Below are positions 21,990-34,410 of a stretch of 64,000 nucleotides of DNA, in pieces. Location of the stretch: assembly GCA_033961575.1 (NCBI GenBank), contig CM066740.1, forward strand, positions 61,077,213 through 61,141,212. Reading direction: 5' to 3'. Position 1 is the first letter of the stretch. Each line of letters begins with the position of its first letter. The position numbers and the translations under genes are program-made. Source of the stretch: Aselliscus stoliczkanus. Lineage: Eukaryota; Chordata; Mammalia; Chiroptera; Hipposideridae. The notes under the pieces are model-generated. The model was not told the origin of the DNA. It did no database searches and saw only the letters and a list, made by a program, of their open reading frames with translations.

Positions 21990-24900
21990 GATCACATGGT
22001 ATTTGTCTTTCTCAGACAAACTTATTTCATTTAGTATGATGTCCTCTAGGTCCATCTATATCCCTGCAAATGGTAAGATTTCATTCTTCTTTATAGCTGT
22101 GTAATATTCAATTGTATAAATGTACCACAGTCTTTTTTCTTTTTTGTTTTTTGGTTTTTTTTTGAGGGCAGTGTCACTGGCCCATACATGTGGGATCTGA
22201 ACTGGGTCTGCTGGCATCCCAAGCCAGCACTTAACCAATGTGCTACTCGGCCGGCCCTGTACCACAGTTTTTAAATCCTTTCAAATATCAATGGCCATTT
22301 CAGTTGTTTCCAAGTCTTGGGTATTGTAAATAGTACTACAATAAACATAGAGGTGCATGTACTTTTTTAAATTAGTGTCTTAGGTTTCTCTGTGTAGCTA
22401 TCTAAGAGTGGAATTGCTGGGTCATACAGTAGTTCCATTTCCAGTTTTTTGAGATAACTCCATACTGCTTTCCATAATGGCTGCACCAATCTGCAATTCC
22501 ACCAACAGTGCACCAAGGTTCACTTTTCCCCACAACCTTGCCAACACTTGTTTGATTTATTGATGATAGCCATTCTGACTGGAGTGAGGTGGTATCTCAT
22601 GGTGGTTTTTATTTGCATTTCCCTAATGACCAGTGAGGTTGAACATTTTTTCATATGCCTGTTGGCCATCTGTATGTCCTCTTTAGAGAAATGTCTCTTT
22701 ATATCCTTTGCCCATTTTTAAATTTGGTTGTTTGTTTTTTGCTGTTGAGCTGAATGAGTGTTTTATAAATTTTGGATATTAACCCCTTATCAGATATATT
22801 GTTGACAAATATCTTCTTCCATTCAGCAGGCTGCCATTTTGTTTTATTGATGGTTTCCTTTGCTGTGAAAAAAATTTTAAGTTTGATGCAGTCCCATATG
22901 TTTAGTTTTTCTTTTACTTCCATTGCCTTTTATTATCAGTAAAAGTTTTACTCAGGGTAATGTCTGCAAATTTACTCCCTACATTTTCTTCTAGGAGTTT
23001 TATGGTTTCAGGTCTTACATTTAAGTCTTTAATCCATTTTGAATTTGTTTTCATATATGGCTTAAGGATGTGGTCCAGTTTCATTTTTTTGCACGTGTCA
23101 GTCCAATTTTCCCAGCACCATTTATTAAATAGACTGTCGTTACTCCAGTGTAAATTCTTGCTTCCATTCTCATAGATTAAATAACCAAATATGAATGGAT
23201 TTATTTCTGGGCTCTCTATTCTGTTCCATTGATCTGTGTATCTGTTTTTATACCAGTACCATGTTGTTTTGGTTACTGTAACCTTGTAATATTTGATGTT
23301 GGATAGTGTGATACCACCGACTTTGTTCTTATTTCTCAAGATTGCATGGCTATTTGGGGTCTTTTATGATTACATATAAATTTTAGGATTATATTTTTTA
23401 TTTCTGTAAAAAATGTCATTGGTAGTTTGATAGGAATTGCATTGAATCTATATATTACCTTAGGCAGTATTGACATTTTAACTATATTAATTCTTCCTAT
23501 CCATGAGCGTGGTATGTTTCCATTTATTTGTATCTTCTTTAATTTCTCTCTTCAGTGTTTTGTAATTTTCTGAGTACCGGTTTTTTACTTCTTTGGTTAA
23601 ATTTATTCCTAAGTATTTTATAGTCCTTGAGGCAACTGTAAATGGGACTGTTTTTTTAACTTTTCTTTCTGATAGTTTGTTATTGATGTATACAAATGCA
23701 ACTGATTTCTGAATATATTGATTTTGTATCCTGCTACCTTATTGAATTCATTTATCAGTTTTAATCATTTTTGGGTGGAATCTTTGGGGTTTTCTATGTA
23801 CAGTGTAATGTCATCTGCATATAATGACAATTTTACTGCCTCCTTACCATTTGCATGCCATTTTATTACATTTTCTTGTCTGATTTCTGTGGCTAGAGCT
23901 TCCAAAAACTATGTTGAATAAAAATGGAGAAAGTGAACAGCCTTGTCTTGTTCCTGATCTTAAGGGGAATGTTTTTAGCTTTTCCCCATTGAATATGATG
24001 TTAGCTGTGGGTTTATCATATATGGCCTTTATTATGTTGAGATATGATCTTTATTCTCACGTTGTGAAGAGTTTTTATCATAAATGGCTGCTGGATTTTG
24101 TCAAATGCTTTCTCTGTATCTATTCATATGACCATATGATTTTTATTTTTCATTTTGTTGATGTGGTGTATCACATTAATTGATTTGCAGATATTGAACC
24201 AACCTTGTATACCAGGAATGAACCCCACTTGATCATATTGTATGATCTTCTTAATGTATTCCTGAATTTTGTTTGCTAATGTTTGTTGAGGGTTTTTGCA
24301 TCTATGTTCATTAGGGATATTGGCCTGTATTCTTCTTTTTTGGTAATACCTTTGTGTGATTTTGGTATAAGGGTGACAATGGCCTCATAAAAACAGTGTA
24401 GGAGCCTTCCCTCCTTCTGGGTTTTTTTAATAGTTTGAGCAGATAAGTGATAAATTTTTTTGAATGTTTGGTAAAATTTACTTGTGAAGGCATCTGGTCT
24501 AGAGCTTTTGTTTTTTGGGAGCTTGTTGATTACTGATTCAATTTCCTTGGTAGTAATCCGTCTATTCAGATTTTTTTGTTTCTTCTTGAGTTAGCCTTGG
24601 AAGGTTGTATGCATCTAGAAAATTATCCATTTCTTCCAGATTGTCATATATGTTGGCATATAGTTGCTCATAGTATTCTCTTAAATTTTTTTGTATTTCT
24701 GTGGTGTCTGTTGTCACTTCTCCTCTTTCATTTCTGATTTTATTAATTTAGTCTTCTCTCTATCCTCTCTCTCTCTCTTTTTTTTTTTTTTTTGATGAAT
24801 CTGGCTACAGGTTTGTCAGTTTTATTTATCTTCTCAAAAAAACAGCTCTTCGTTTCTTTGATCTTTTGTATTGTTTTTCTGGCCTAATTTCATTTATTTC

Positions 24901-25940
24901 TGCTTTGGCCTTTATTATGTCCTTCCTTGTACTCCTTTTGGGCATATTTTGCTGTTTTTTTTTTCCAGTTCCCTGAGGCGTTTTCTTGTTTCTTTAGGTA
25001 GGTCTGCATTGCTATGAACTTTCCTCTTAGGACTTCTTTCGCTGCATCCCAAAGATTTTGGGTCATGGTGTTTTCATTTTCATTTGTTTCGAGGTATCTT
25101 TTGATTTCTTCCTTGATCTCATTTCTTAACCACTCACTATTTAATAACATGTTATTCAGCCTCAATGTATTTCTGTGCTATCCGGATTTCTTCTTATAAT
25201 TGATTTCTAAATTCAAAGCACTGTGGCCAGAGAAGACGTTTGATATGATTTCAGTTTTCTTAATTTTACTGAGTCTAGTTTTGTGGCCTAACATGTGGTC
25301 TGTCTTCAAAAATGTTCCATGTGAGCTTGAGAACAATGTATATTATGTAGCTTTCGGGTGAAAGGCTCTGAAAATATTGATTAAATCCAACTTGTCTAAT
25401 GTGTCATTTAAGGCCACTGTTTCAGTGTTGATTTTATGTCTGGATGATCTGTCGATTGGTGACAGCAGGGTGTTGAAGTCCCCTACTATGATAATGTTAC
25501 TGTTGATCTCTGACTTAATGTCTGTCAGTATCTGTTTTATATATTTATTTGTTCCTATGTTGGGTGCATAGATGTTTACTAGGATTATGTCCTATTTATT
25601 GTTGGATTGATCCCTTTATTATTATGTAGTTTCCTTCTTTGTCTTTTATTATATTATTCAACTTAATGTCTATTTTGTCCAATATAAGTATTGCTACTCC
25701 AGCTTTTTTCTCATTTCCATTGGCATGAAATATCTTACTCCACCCCTTTACGTTCAGCCTGTGTGTGTCTTTTGATCTGAGATGAGTCTCTTGTATACAG
25801 CATATGCAAGGGTCTTGCTTTCTTATCCATTCAGCCAGCCTATGTCTTTTGATTGGAGCATTTAATCCATTTACATTTAACATCATCATTGATAGGTACA
25901 TAGTTATTGCTATTTTGTTATTTGTATTACTGGTCTTCAT
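21990..25940 (-). pseudogene. L1-X ORF2, multiply broken
   Basis: L1 ORF2 combines an APE-type endonuclease and reverse transcriptase. The N-terminal fragment (25940 down to 25596) keeps [24 protein letters not shown] (catalytic Glu present) and KAGVAILI. Another fragment (25165-24890) holds [19 protein letters not shown]; 23339-22914 holds [22 protein letters not shown] and [17 protein letters not shown]. Many stops and frame changes separate them, and a SINE-A interrupts the 3' part. Confidence 0.82.
22131..22257 (-). mobile_element. SINE-A
   Basis: T-rich tail, SINE-A body, head 'ctcggccggccc'. Target duplication TGTACCACAG on both sides (22121 and 22258). Confidence 0.92.
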
Positions 25941-25984
25941 TAGTTAGAATGTTTTCCTCTTTCTTCTGCTTAAAGAAACCCTGT

Positions 25985-27336
25985 TAACATTTTCTGCAAT
26001 GCTATGCTGGCTTGGTGGTAATTAATTCCTTAAGCTTATTCTTTTCTGAGAAGCTCTTTATCTCTCCTTCAATTTTAAATGATAGTGTTGCTAGATAAAG
26101 CAATCTAGGTTGTAGACCTTTGTTCTTCATCACTTTGAATATCTCCTGCCACTACCTTCTGGCCAGCATAGTTTCTGTAGAATAGGCAGCTGACAGTCTT
26201 ATGGGGGTACCCTTATAAGTAACTCATTGTGTGTTTCTTGCTGCTTTTAGGATTCTGTCTTTGTCTTTAACCCTTGACTTTTTAACTATAATATGTCTTG
26301 GTGTGGCCCTGTGGTGTGGGTCTGTTTGGGTTCATCTTGGTTGGAACTCTCTGCACTTCCTGGGCTTATATGTCAGTTTCCTTCACCAGATTAGGGACGT
26401 TTTCAGTCATTTTTATTTCAAATATTTTCTTGAGCCCTTGTTCCCTCTCTTCTCCTTCTGGTATTCCTATGATTTTCATGTTGTTGTACTTGATGTTATC
26501 CCACAATTCTCTTAAACTGTTTTCATTGTTTTTTATTCTTTTTCCTTGTTGTTTTTCCTTGGCGATCTGTGCTATCTTATCTTCTAAGTCACTGATGCAA
26601 TCCTCTGCTTCATCTAATCTGCTGGTAATTCCTTCGAGTGTGTGTGTTTTGTTTTGTTTTAAGATTTTATTGGGGAATTGGGGGAGAGGAAGAGTGTTGG
26701 GGAACCAGGAAAGGGGAATAGACAAGTTGCTGTTCTTTTGTTCTTCAGTCTAGTTGTGGCGGACATTGCTTCACTGGCCCGTGTTGATATCATCATTGCT
26801 CTCTTCTTGGGTGAAGCAGATCAGTCGCCAGCCTCTGGATGGCCACTCACAGCAGATCTTGGCAGCTCACACCAGCTGCCAGCTGCTCACTCTGGCTGCT
26901 GGCCACTCACTGTAGCCTATGGCAGCCCACTGTAACAGGCGCTGCAGCTGTGCCATCGCTGGGACTCACAACAGCCCAGCTCCAAGTGGAGCTGTTGTTC
27001 ACCATCTTAGCTATAGAGGGCAGTGTCACTGGTCCTCATATGTGAGATCCGAATTGGGGCCACTGGCGTCCCAAGCCAGCTCTTAACCAACACGCCACTC
27101 GGCTGGCCCTTGAGTGTGTTTTTTATTTCAGGTATTGTATTCTTTAGTTCTATCTGGTTGTTTTTCATGATTTCTCTATCATTCTTTATGTTCTCACTAA
27201 TTTCCTTAAACAATCTTATCATCAGTGTTCTGAACTCTGCCTCTGATAGGTTGGTTGCCTCTATTTCATCTAGTTCCATTAATTCTGGAGACTTCTTCTG
27301 TTCCTTTATTTGGGACATGTTTCTTTGTTTCCCCAT
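25985..27336 (-). pseudogene. L1-X ORF1, split by a composite SINE
   Basis: ATG at 27336 starts MGKQRNMSQIKEQKK and runs in frame through the coiled-coil start (EAEFRTLMIRLFKEISENIK) to about 27120, where the composite SINE interrupts. The coiled coil resumes beyond it (LDEAEDCISDLEDKIAQIAK at about 26590) and the RNA-binding part is decayed. Confidence 0.8.
26650..27109 (-). mobile_element. Composite SINE (SINE-A head, own middle, SINE-B tail), copy 1
   Basis: In sense order: a complete SINE-A (27109 to about 27017), then a middle part rich in GCTG/CACTC-type imperfect repeats (27010 to about 26760), then a tail shared with SINE-B (AATTCCCCAATAAAATCTT as complement at 26660-26680). Flanked by GAGTGTGT. 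The same join is found at 46.8 and 50.3 kb. Confidence 0.85.
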
Positions 27337-27781
27337 TCTAGCTGACCCTTTGTGCTTACTTTGATGTATTAGGTAGATCCCCTAAGCTTCTCAGTCTTTG
27401 CTGGGTGGACTTATGTGGTTTGTGTCCTTTATATTTGAATTGCTCAGTTTCTGTATTCTACTGTGCATGTGTTCCAGAGGTGTCCTTTGTGTTGTGTGTC
27501 TTCTCCCGTTGAAGCTGAGCTTGGATTGCTTTTGGCTTGTCAGTAGGTTGGACTGACTCTCAGGCTGACTAGCTGTGAAACTGGCTATGTCCACAGCTGT
27601 TTTGTGAGGGTTAACCCCTCAAATGAGGATTGGCCTTTATGGGCTCTTGTGCCTGTAAATATTTCCCTTTGGGAGTGACTCTTGTAGTTCAAACCTAGTA
27701 ATTATTTGGCTTGGTCTAGAGTTGGCCTCTGGGTGTGATGATTTTTGTGCCTCTTTGACTGGGCCCTGATGCAGAACAATT

Positions 27782-28059
27782 TCAAAACAAAATGAATCAA
27801 CAAGATAACAACCACATGAAAACAAATAACCACCAAAAATCCTGGATACACTCACATGTAATAACAACCGACAACCAACACTCAACATGCACAGAAGTAT
27901 CAAAGATATAAAAAACAAAAGAAACAAAACAAACAAGATAACAACACCAGAAAAAAAAATTACAGAAAAATAGAAAAAAGGAGGAAAAGTAAAACAGAGA
28001 AAAAAGAAAAGACAGAGAGAAGGGAGAAAAAAATGTGTTTATATATGCACCTTCGCACG

Positions 28060-28098
<39 letters not shown>

Positions 28099-28190
28099 TG
28101 TGTGTATATATATATACACACAAAACTAAAAATGAAACTAATAAAATAGAAAAACAAAACTAAAACAAAAAAATTAGCACCAGTCTTGGC
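27782..28190. repeat. A-rich, T-poor low-complexity block with (TG)n/(TA)n
   Basis: Inside the antisense L1-X 5'UTR; dominated by A with C or G and few T until 28030, then (TG)n at 28060-28104 and a TG/TA run to 28122. In the L1 sense strand this is a T-rich tract. ORFs of Phe/Ser/His-Thr repeats across it are artefacts. Confidence 0.85.
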
Positions 28191-31100
28191 TTAAGTCCAC
28201 CAAGCTATCTCCAGGTTGTCCTCCGCTGTTCAAAAACTCTGTCTCTTGTGGATGCAGAGCCAGCCACCTGGTACCCAGAGTGACCCTGGTGATACAGTTC
28301 TAGATGAGTGGGGCTATGAGGTATGGTTGCTAGTTTTTACAAAGTCAGTGCAGTTTCTGGTCTCGCAGCTGACAGCACCACAGCCAGCCACCTCCTGACC
28401 TGTGTGCAGGTCTCCTGGGTCTTAGGGTCCTCTTTCCACTGGGTGCTGTGAAGGGCATGAGAGTTCCAAGCTTCTGAAATCCCATTACTTCCTCTGTCAC
28501 CTACTTCTGGGCTCTGTATGACTCAGCAGCTGGAGCCACTCAGGGAAAAGGTGGGGGCTGGGTAGTCAGTCACACACTCCCTAGGTGACAGCTGCAAGCT
28601 GGCTGTTTCCATTTCCTGGGGGCTGCTGCACCTCTGTAATCTGACAGTACTCCTCCATTCAGGGACTATCTTAAGACTCTAAGGGTGGGGGTAGAGTTGC
28701 TGAGGGAGGGTGGGAATGGGATCCTGGTTATGGGTTGTTTTTTTTGCTTTCTGACTGACTGAGAGAGCCCAGACTCAGTTTTGATCTGAGGCTTCTGCCT
28801 CAGATGCCGGGCACTGCTGTGCTCTATGCTGAACTCTCAGCAGGACTGTGGTGCATAAGGGAGGGAGCCCATCACCTTGCTGTTATAATAATCTCCGGTC
28901 TGCTTCCTTGGGCCCCACATCTCCACAGTCATAGATGCAGGCTGCATCTCTGCACACCTCCCTTCCCTCTCCCCCACTCACCCGATTTGCCCACCTTCAA
29001 GTAATCCTCGTGTGAGTCTCTTAGCTCTTCCCTGTGATGAGCCGAGATTTCTTCAATGAGTTCTAGCTGTTCAATTTGTGGTAATTTCCAGGTGAGAACT
29101 CAGGGAACCCACTTCATTGCCGTCATTTCTATGACATCAGTATCCTTTTTTTTTTTTTATGTTCCTTTTGGGTGTATTCTGCTACCTTGTCTACTACATT
29201 GCTGGTCGAGCCTCTGCTTCAATCTGCTGGTGATTTCTTCTAGTGTAGTTTTCATTGCAGTTATTGTGTTTATGTCTGACTGGTTCTTTTTCATGGTTTC
29301 TATGTCCTTTATGCTTGCTATCTCTGTCAAAATTCTCACTAAGTTCCTTAAGCATTCTTGTAATCAGTGTTTTAAACTCTGTCTCTGGTAGGTTGGTTGC
29401 CTCCATTTCATTTAGTCCATTTTTGGAGGTTTCCCCTGTTCTTTTTTTTGGGGGGGACATGTTTTATGTTTCGTCATTCTGGCTGCCACTCTGTGTGTGT
29501 GCTTCTATGTATTAGGTAGATCTTCTATGTCTCTGTCTTTGCTGGTTGGCCTTATGTAGTATGTGTCCTGTATATGTGTAGTCCAATTGCACAGTATCCC
29601 TAATCTCCTGTTTGTGCATTCCAGGAGTGTCCCTTGTGTGTTGTGTGTGTTCTCCTGTTGGAGCTGAGCCTTGATTGCTTTTGGTGCATCAGTGGGTGGG
29701 ATTGACTCCCAGGCTAACTAACTGTAAGAATTTGCTATACTCACAGTGTATGAGATGCTGTGTGGGAGCTGACCCCTCAGAGGAGGCTTCACCCCTGTGG
29801 ACTCTTGTGCCTGTTGAGGCTCCCCTTTGGGTGCACCACTTGTGGGGCTAACCAGGTAGTGCTCTATTGTAGTCTGAAGCTGACCTCTGAGTGTGGTGTT
29901 ATTGCTGTCTCTTGGGAGGGACTCTCATGCAGGATAATTTCAGCCTTGCTTATTACTGGCCCAAGGCTATTAGTAGGAGCTTTAAAATTATATGTGATTG
30001 GCTGCTGCCTATGCTGGACCTGGAATTCACTGTGAGGCTGGCTACCACCAGTAGTGAAACTGAGGCAGCTTATCAAATTGCCCAGAGTCTCCTAGACCTA
30101 TTGACAGCAGCCAGCTTCCCATAAGGACCAGTTTTTGAAAAAACCTCCTTATGTGCTTGTGCTGGTCTGGTTGACTTGGTGCTGAGAGTGCACTTGGTGA
30201 TGCAGCACTAGCTGGGCAGGGTGGAGTTCATGGGAGTCATAAGGCGTGACTGGTATTTTTTACAATGTTAATGTAGATTCAGTTTTTATACCCATCCCCA
30301 GCCTTGCACAGCACCCCAATCACACTGCAGCCAGCCACCATCTCGAGCTCACAAATTCCTGAGAGCTGCACCCAAGTGGCTGTGGTGCAGTTTTGGGGTT
30401 ATTGTCCAGCACCAAAATATCTCCAGACCATTACAGATTTTCCGCTGCTGTAAAAAACTTCCATGGCTTGTGGGGCTGGGCTGGCCACTCAGGCACCCAG
30501 AGTGACCCTGGAAATGCAACTCTAGGTGGGCGGGGTGGGGTTTCGGGAAGCTATGGGGTGTGGTCGGTGGTTTCTAGCAGTCTCACTTTGCACCAGTCCT
30601 GGGCCCCAATCACCCCACAAAAATGCCTTGAGAACACTACAGCCATCCACCGCCTATCTACTCTGCAGTGTAGGTCTTGAGTTACCACCCACCAGCAAAC
30701 GTTTCCTGGTCTTCAACAGGCTCTCTGCCTGTTTTAATCCCCAGCCTGTGGGGTGGGGCCAGCAGCCCAGCAGTCAAGAGTTCCCCTGGCATTTTAGCAC
30801 CAGCTGTGTGGAGGTCGGTGGCCCAGGGCATCACTAAGGCCATGTACATGAGCAGATTCCCCAGACCATTGTGTCCCCAGACTTGGCCCTTTGGGGGAGG
30901 GCTTAACCCTGAAAATATGATGACCTCCTGTAAGTCACATCTGTGTCAGGCTTCACAGAGGGACAATGGCTCCTGTTCCTCTAGTTCCCACGCCAAAGCA
31001 ACACAATTCAGTTTTCCTCCCACACATCTCTGGGCCTTCCAAGCTGCCTCCCCTCCACCAGTAACCAAGTAAGTGCCCACAAGTGAGTGAGTCCATGTGC

Positions 31101-31505
31101 CAGCTGTACAAGAGGACATCTGGGTTTCCAGCTGCCTTCCACCCCACTGATAAGGGCAGAGAGAGTCCTTGCTGATTTTCTCTGCCAGATGCCATGGGAA
31201 GTCCTCTTTGCAGTACAGGACGCCTGTTGGAGAGCCCAGCATGGAGTGGGAGCCCCTCTCTCTTCAGAGGGGACTTCTGCCACTGAGGTGTCCTTCCTGA
31301 TGATCAACCTCTCTCTGTGGGTTTGGGGTCAGCTCCTCCTACCAGTCTCTATGTTGCTTCTTTATATCCTTAGTTATAGGGGTTCTGTTCAGCTAGTGTT
31401 CAGGTGATTTTTAAGGTTGATTGTTCTATAATTTATTTGTAATTTTGGTGTGATCCTGGGATGCAATAGGCAATACATTTACCTAATGCACCATTTTGAA
31501 AGTCT

Positions 31506-31790
31506 TAACCTAAACAGGTTTTATTCAGGACTATTGCAATAGAGGAAAAGAGAACTCAGTATAGATCTGGGCTGAATTCCAAAGACATCATGGACAAGCA
31601 AGGATTTATAGCCAAGGATCAGGGCAGGGTTCAGTGGATGGAAAATTACTAAGAGGAAACATCAGGGCTAAGGGGGAATTCTGGCTAAACTAACTTGACA
31701 AGATTCTTGCAGAAGGCAGGCCACCCTGATAATATACCAAAAGTGAGAATGAGGAATTTGATCAGGTATTGAGGGTGGGGATTTTTTTTA
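31506..31790. other. Old unique-looking sequence between two L1s
   Basis: No L1 or SINE similarity seen; text such as 'aaagacatcatggacaagca' may belong to an old repeat I cannot name. No gene. Confidence 0.4.
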
Positions 31791-32765
31791 ACTTTTTATT
31801 TTTAATTAATTAATTTTTATTTACTTTTTAATAGGTTATGGGATTTGGAGTGAATTTTTTTAAATTTTTTCAATTATAGTTGACATTCAATATTATTTTC
31901 TATTAGTTTCAGGTGTACAGAATAATGATTAGACATTTATGTAATTTACAAAGTGATACCTCCTATTAACCTAGTACCTACCTTGCACTGTACATAATTA
32001 TTACAATATTATTGACTATATTCCCTATGCTGTACTTTACATCCTCATGACTGTTTTGTAACTACTTATTTGTTCTTAATCCATTCACCTTTTTCACTCA
32101 GCTGTACAACCCCTCTTCCATCTGGCAACCATGAATTTGTTTTCTATATGAGTCTGTTGTTGTTAATGTTGTGGTTGTTTATTTTGTCCTTTAGGTTCCA
32201 CATACAAGTAAGATCATATGGTGTTTGTCTTTCTTAACTTAGTGTAATACCAAATGGTAAGATTTCATTTCTTATTGTAAAGTAATGTTCCATTATATAT
32301 ACGAACCAGATTTCCTTATCCAATCATCTATTGATGGGCACTTGGGTTGCTTCCATATCTTGGCTATTATAAATATTGCTTCACTGAACATAGGTGTAGG
32401 GGTTCATATATCTTTTTGAATTAGTGTTTCAATTTCTTTGGATAACTACCTAGAAGTGGAATTTCTGGGTCATAAGGTAGTACTATTTTTAATTATCTGA
32501 GAAACCTGCAAATTTTTTCCATAGTGGCTATACCAGTTTGCAAAATCCCCCCTTTTCTCCACATCCTCACCAACACTTGCTGTTTGTTGATTTATTGATC
32601 ATAGCCATCCTGACAGGTGTGAGGTTATATCTCATTATGGTTTTAATTTCAATTTCTGGAAATCATCCAGTGATGTTGATTTTTCCTATGTCTATTGGCT
32701 ATTTGTACTTCCTCTTTGGAGAAAAGTTTATCCAGGTCCTCTGCTTATTTTTTTAATTGAATTGT

Positions 32766-32769
<4 letters not shown>

Positions 32770-32806
<37 letters not shown>
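32770..32806. repeat. (TG)n microsatellite
   Basis: About 18 GT units in L1-T ORF2. Confidence 0.96.
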
Positions 32807-32807
<1 letters not shown>

Positions 32808-33775
32808 TGAGTCATATGAGTTTTTTTTAATATATTAATTTTGGATAATAACCACCATTGGATGTATCATTGGTGAATATCTTCTCCCATTCTGTAGGTT
32901 TTCCGTTTATTTTGTTGATGGTTTTCTGTACTGTGCAAAAATGTTGTAATTTGGTTTAGTGCCGTTTTTAATTTTTTTCTTTTGTTTCCTTTGCCTGAGG
33001 AGGTAGATCATAAAATATAAGTGTAAAAGACATGTCAGAGAGTTTACTGCCTATGTTTTCTTCTAGTAGTATTATGGTTTGGGGTCTTACATTTGAGTCT
33101 CCAGTCCATTTTGAGTTTATTCTTGTATATGGTGTAAAAGGGTAATCTAATTTCATTTTTTGCATCTATTTGTCCATTTGTCCCAATATCATTTATTGAA
33201 TAGACTGTCTTTGCCCCACTGTATGTTTTTGCCTACTTTGTCATAGATTAATTGACCATATACATGTGGTTTTATTTCAGGGCTCTCTGTTATGTTCCAT
33301 TGATTTATGCATCTATTTTTATGACAGAACCACCTGTTTTGATTACTGTAGCCTTGTAGTGTACTTTGGTGTCACGTATTGCGATACTTCCAACTTAGTT
33401 CTTCTTTCTGAAGATTACTGTGTCTATTTCGGGTCATTTGTGGTTCCATATAAACTTTAAAATTATTTTAGTTCTGTAAAAATTGTCATTGGTATTTTGA
33501 TAAGGATTGCATTGGATTTATGTATTGCTTTGTATGGTATGGACATTTTAAGGATGTTAATGCTTCTTTTCTATGAACATAGTATATGCTTCCATTTATT
33601 TGTATCTTCTTCAGTTCTTTGATGTCTTATAATTTTCCAAGTACACGTCTTTTACTTCCTTGTTTAAATTTGTTTCCAGATATTTCTCTCTTTTTTTATG
33701 CAATTGTAAATGGGATTGTTTTCTTAATTTCACTTTCTGATAGTTTTTTATTGATGTATAAAAGTGCAACTGGGC

Positions 33776-34410
33776 TGGCTGAGTGGCTCAGTTGATTAAG
33801 AGCTTGCTCAAGAGTGAGGCTCTGAGCAATAGGGTTGCTGGTTCAATTCCCAAATGGGCCAGTAAGCTGCGCCCAAGCTGAGCTGCTGCTGAGCTGCCAA
33901 CAGGTGTCAGGATGGCTCAACTGATGAGAGCACATGCTCCTAACAACAAGGTTGCCTGTTTGAGACGGTGGGCTATGCCTGCCCTCAACTAAAGACTGAA
34001 CTCCGCACCTTGAGCTGAGCTGCTGCCCAGGTGGCTCACGGGATAGAGTGCAAGCTCTTAACAATGAGGCTGCTGGTTTGACTTCCACATGGAATGGTGG
34101 CTACCATCACCCGCAACTAAGACTGAACTTGGTACCTTGAGCTGAGCTGCCACCCATATGGCTCAGTGATTCGAGAGTGTGCTCTTAACAGTGAGGCTGC
34201 TGGTTTGACTACCACATGGGATGGTGGCTATGCCCACCCTCAACTAATTGAACACAGCACCTTGATCTGAGCAGTGCAACTGGACTTGGAGATGAGCTTG
34301 CTGTGCCCTCCACAACTAAAATTGAAGGGCAACAACTTGGCTTTTCGCCTTCCCCAATTTTCCAACACTGTTCCCCTTTTCCAATTCCCTAATAAAATCT
34401 TTTTAAAAAA
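33776..34410 (+). mobile_element. SINE-B, full multi-unit copy
   Basis: About 635 bp with four successive tRNA-like units, each with a 'gtggctca' A-box-like start (near 33785, 33911, 34028 and 34156) and a 'ggctgctggtttga' B-box-like part. These are followed by a non-tRNA tail (CTCCACAACTAAAATTGAAG, TTCCCCAATT) and AATAAAATCTTTTTAAAAAA. The short direct repeat CAACTG flanks it. Confidence 0.87.

Larger units (their letters stand above)
21400..29157 (-). mobile_element. L1-X: near-full-length L1 nested in L1-W ORF1
   Basis: 3'UTR from about 21400, ORF2 about 21990-25940, ORF1 about 25985-27336, 5'UTR 27337 to about 29150. Inserted at a T run in antisense ORF1 of L1-W, which resumes at 29158. 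It carries its own SINE-A (22131), composite SINE (26650) and a long A-rich block in the 5'UTR (27782-28190). Confidence 0.8.
11081..31505 (-). mobile_element. L1-W: old near-full-length L1, 20 kb span, heavily interrupted
   Basis: Reading left to right (3' to 5' of the element): 3'UTR from 11081, ORF2 from about 11640 to 20640, ORF1 from about 20860 to 21395 and again 29158-29476, and 5'UTR 29477-31505. Continuity across each insertion was judged by resuming at the same L1 position. ORF2 resumes at 15791 after HAL1-like copy 1, and at 19504 after the 18111-19488 insertion. ORF1 stops at 'cttcattgtg' plus T run (about 21398) and resumes after a T run at 29158 with 'atgttccttttgggtgtatt'. All reading frames are destroyed. 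Confidence 0.8.

Noticed and set aside
28060..28122. Short regular repeats considered as a CRISPR-like array
   Set aside because: They are dinucleotide microsatellites without spacer structure, in a mammalian L1 context.
27797..28157. ORFs with Phe/Ser and Thr-His repeats
   Set aside because: Translations of the A-rich block and the TG microsatellite; no real protein features.
30393..31407. Overlapping ORFs of about 95-131 residues on both strands
   Set aside because: They cover the L1-W 5'UTR, where stop codons are rare because of GC content; no frame matches the homologous 5'UTR at 47.5-48.9 kb.
31506..31790. Possible endogenous retrovirus or LTR sequence
   Set aside because: No LTR ends, primer-binding site, or gag/pol/env similarity could be seen here or elsewhere in the window.
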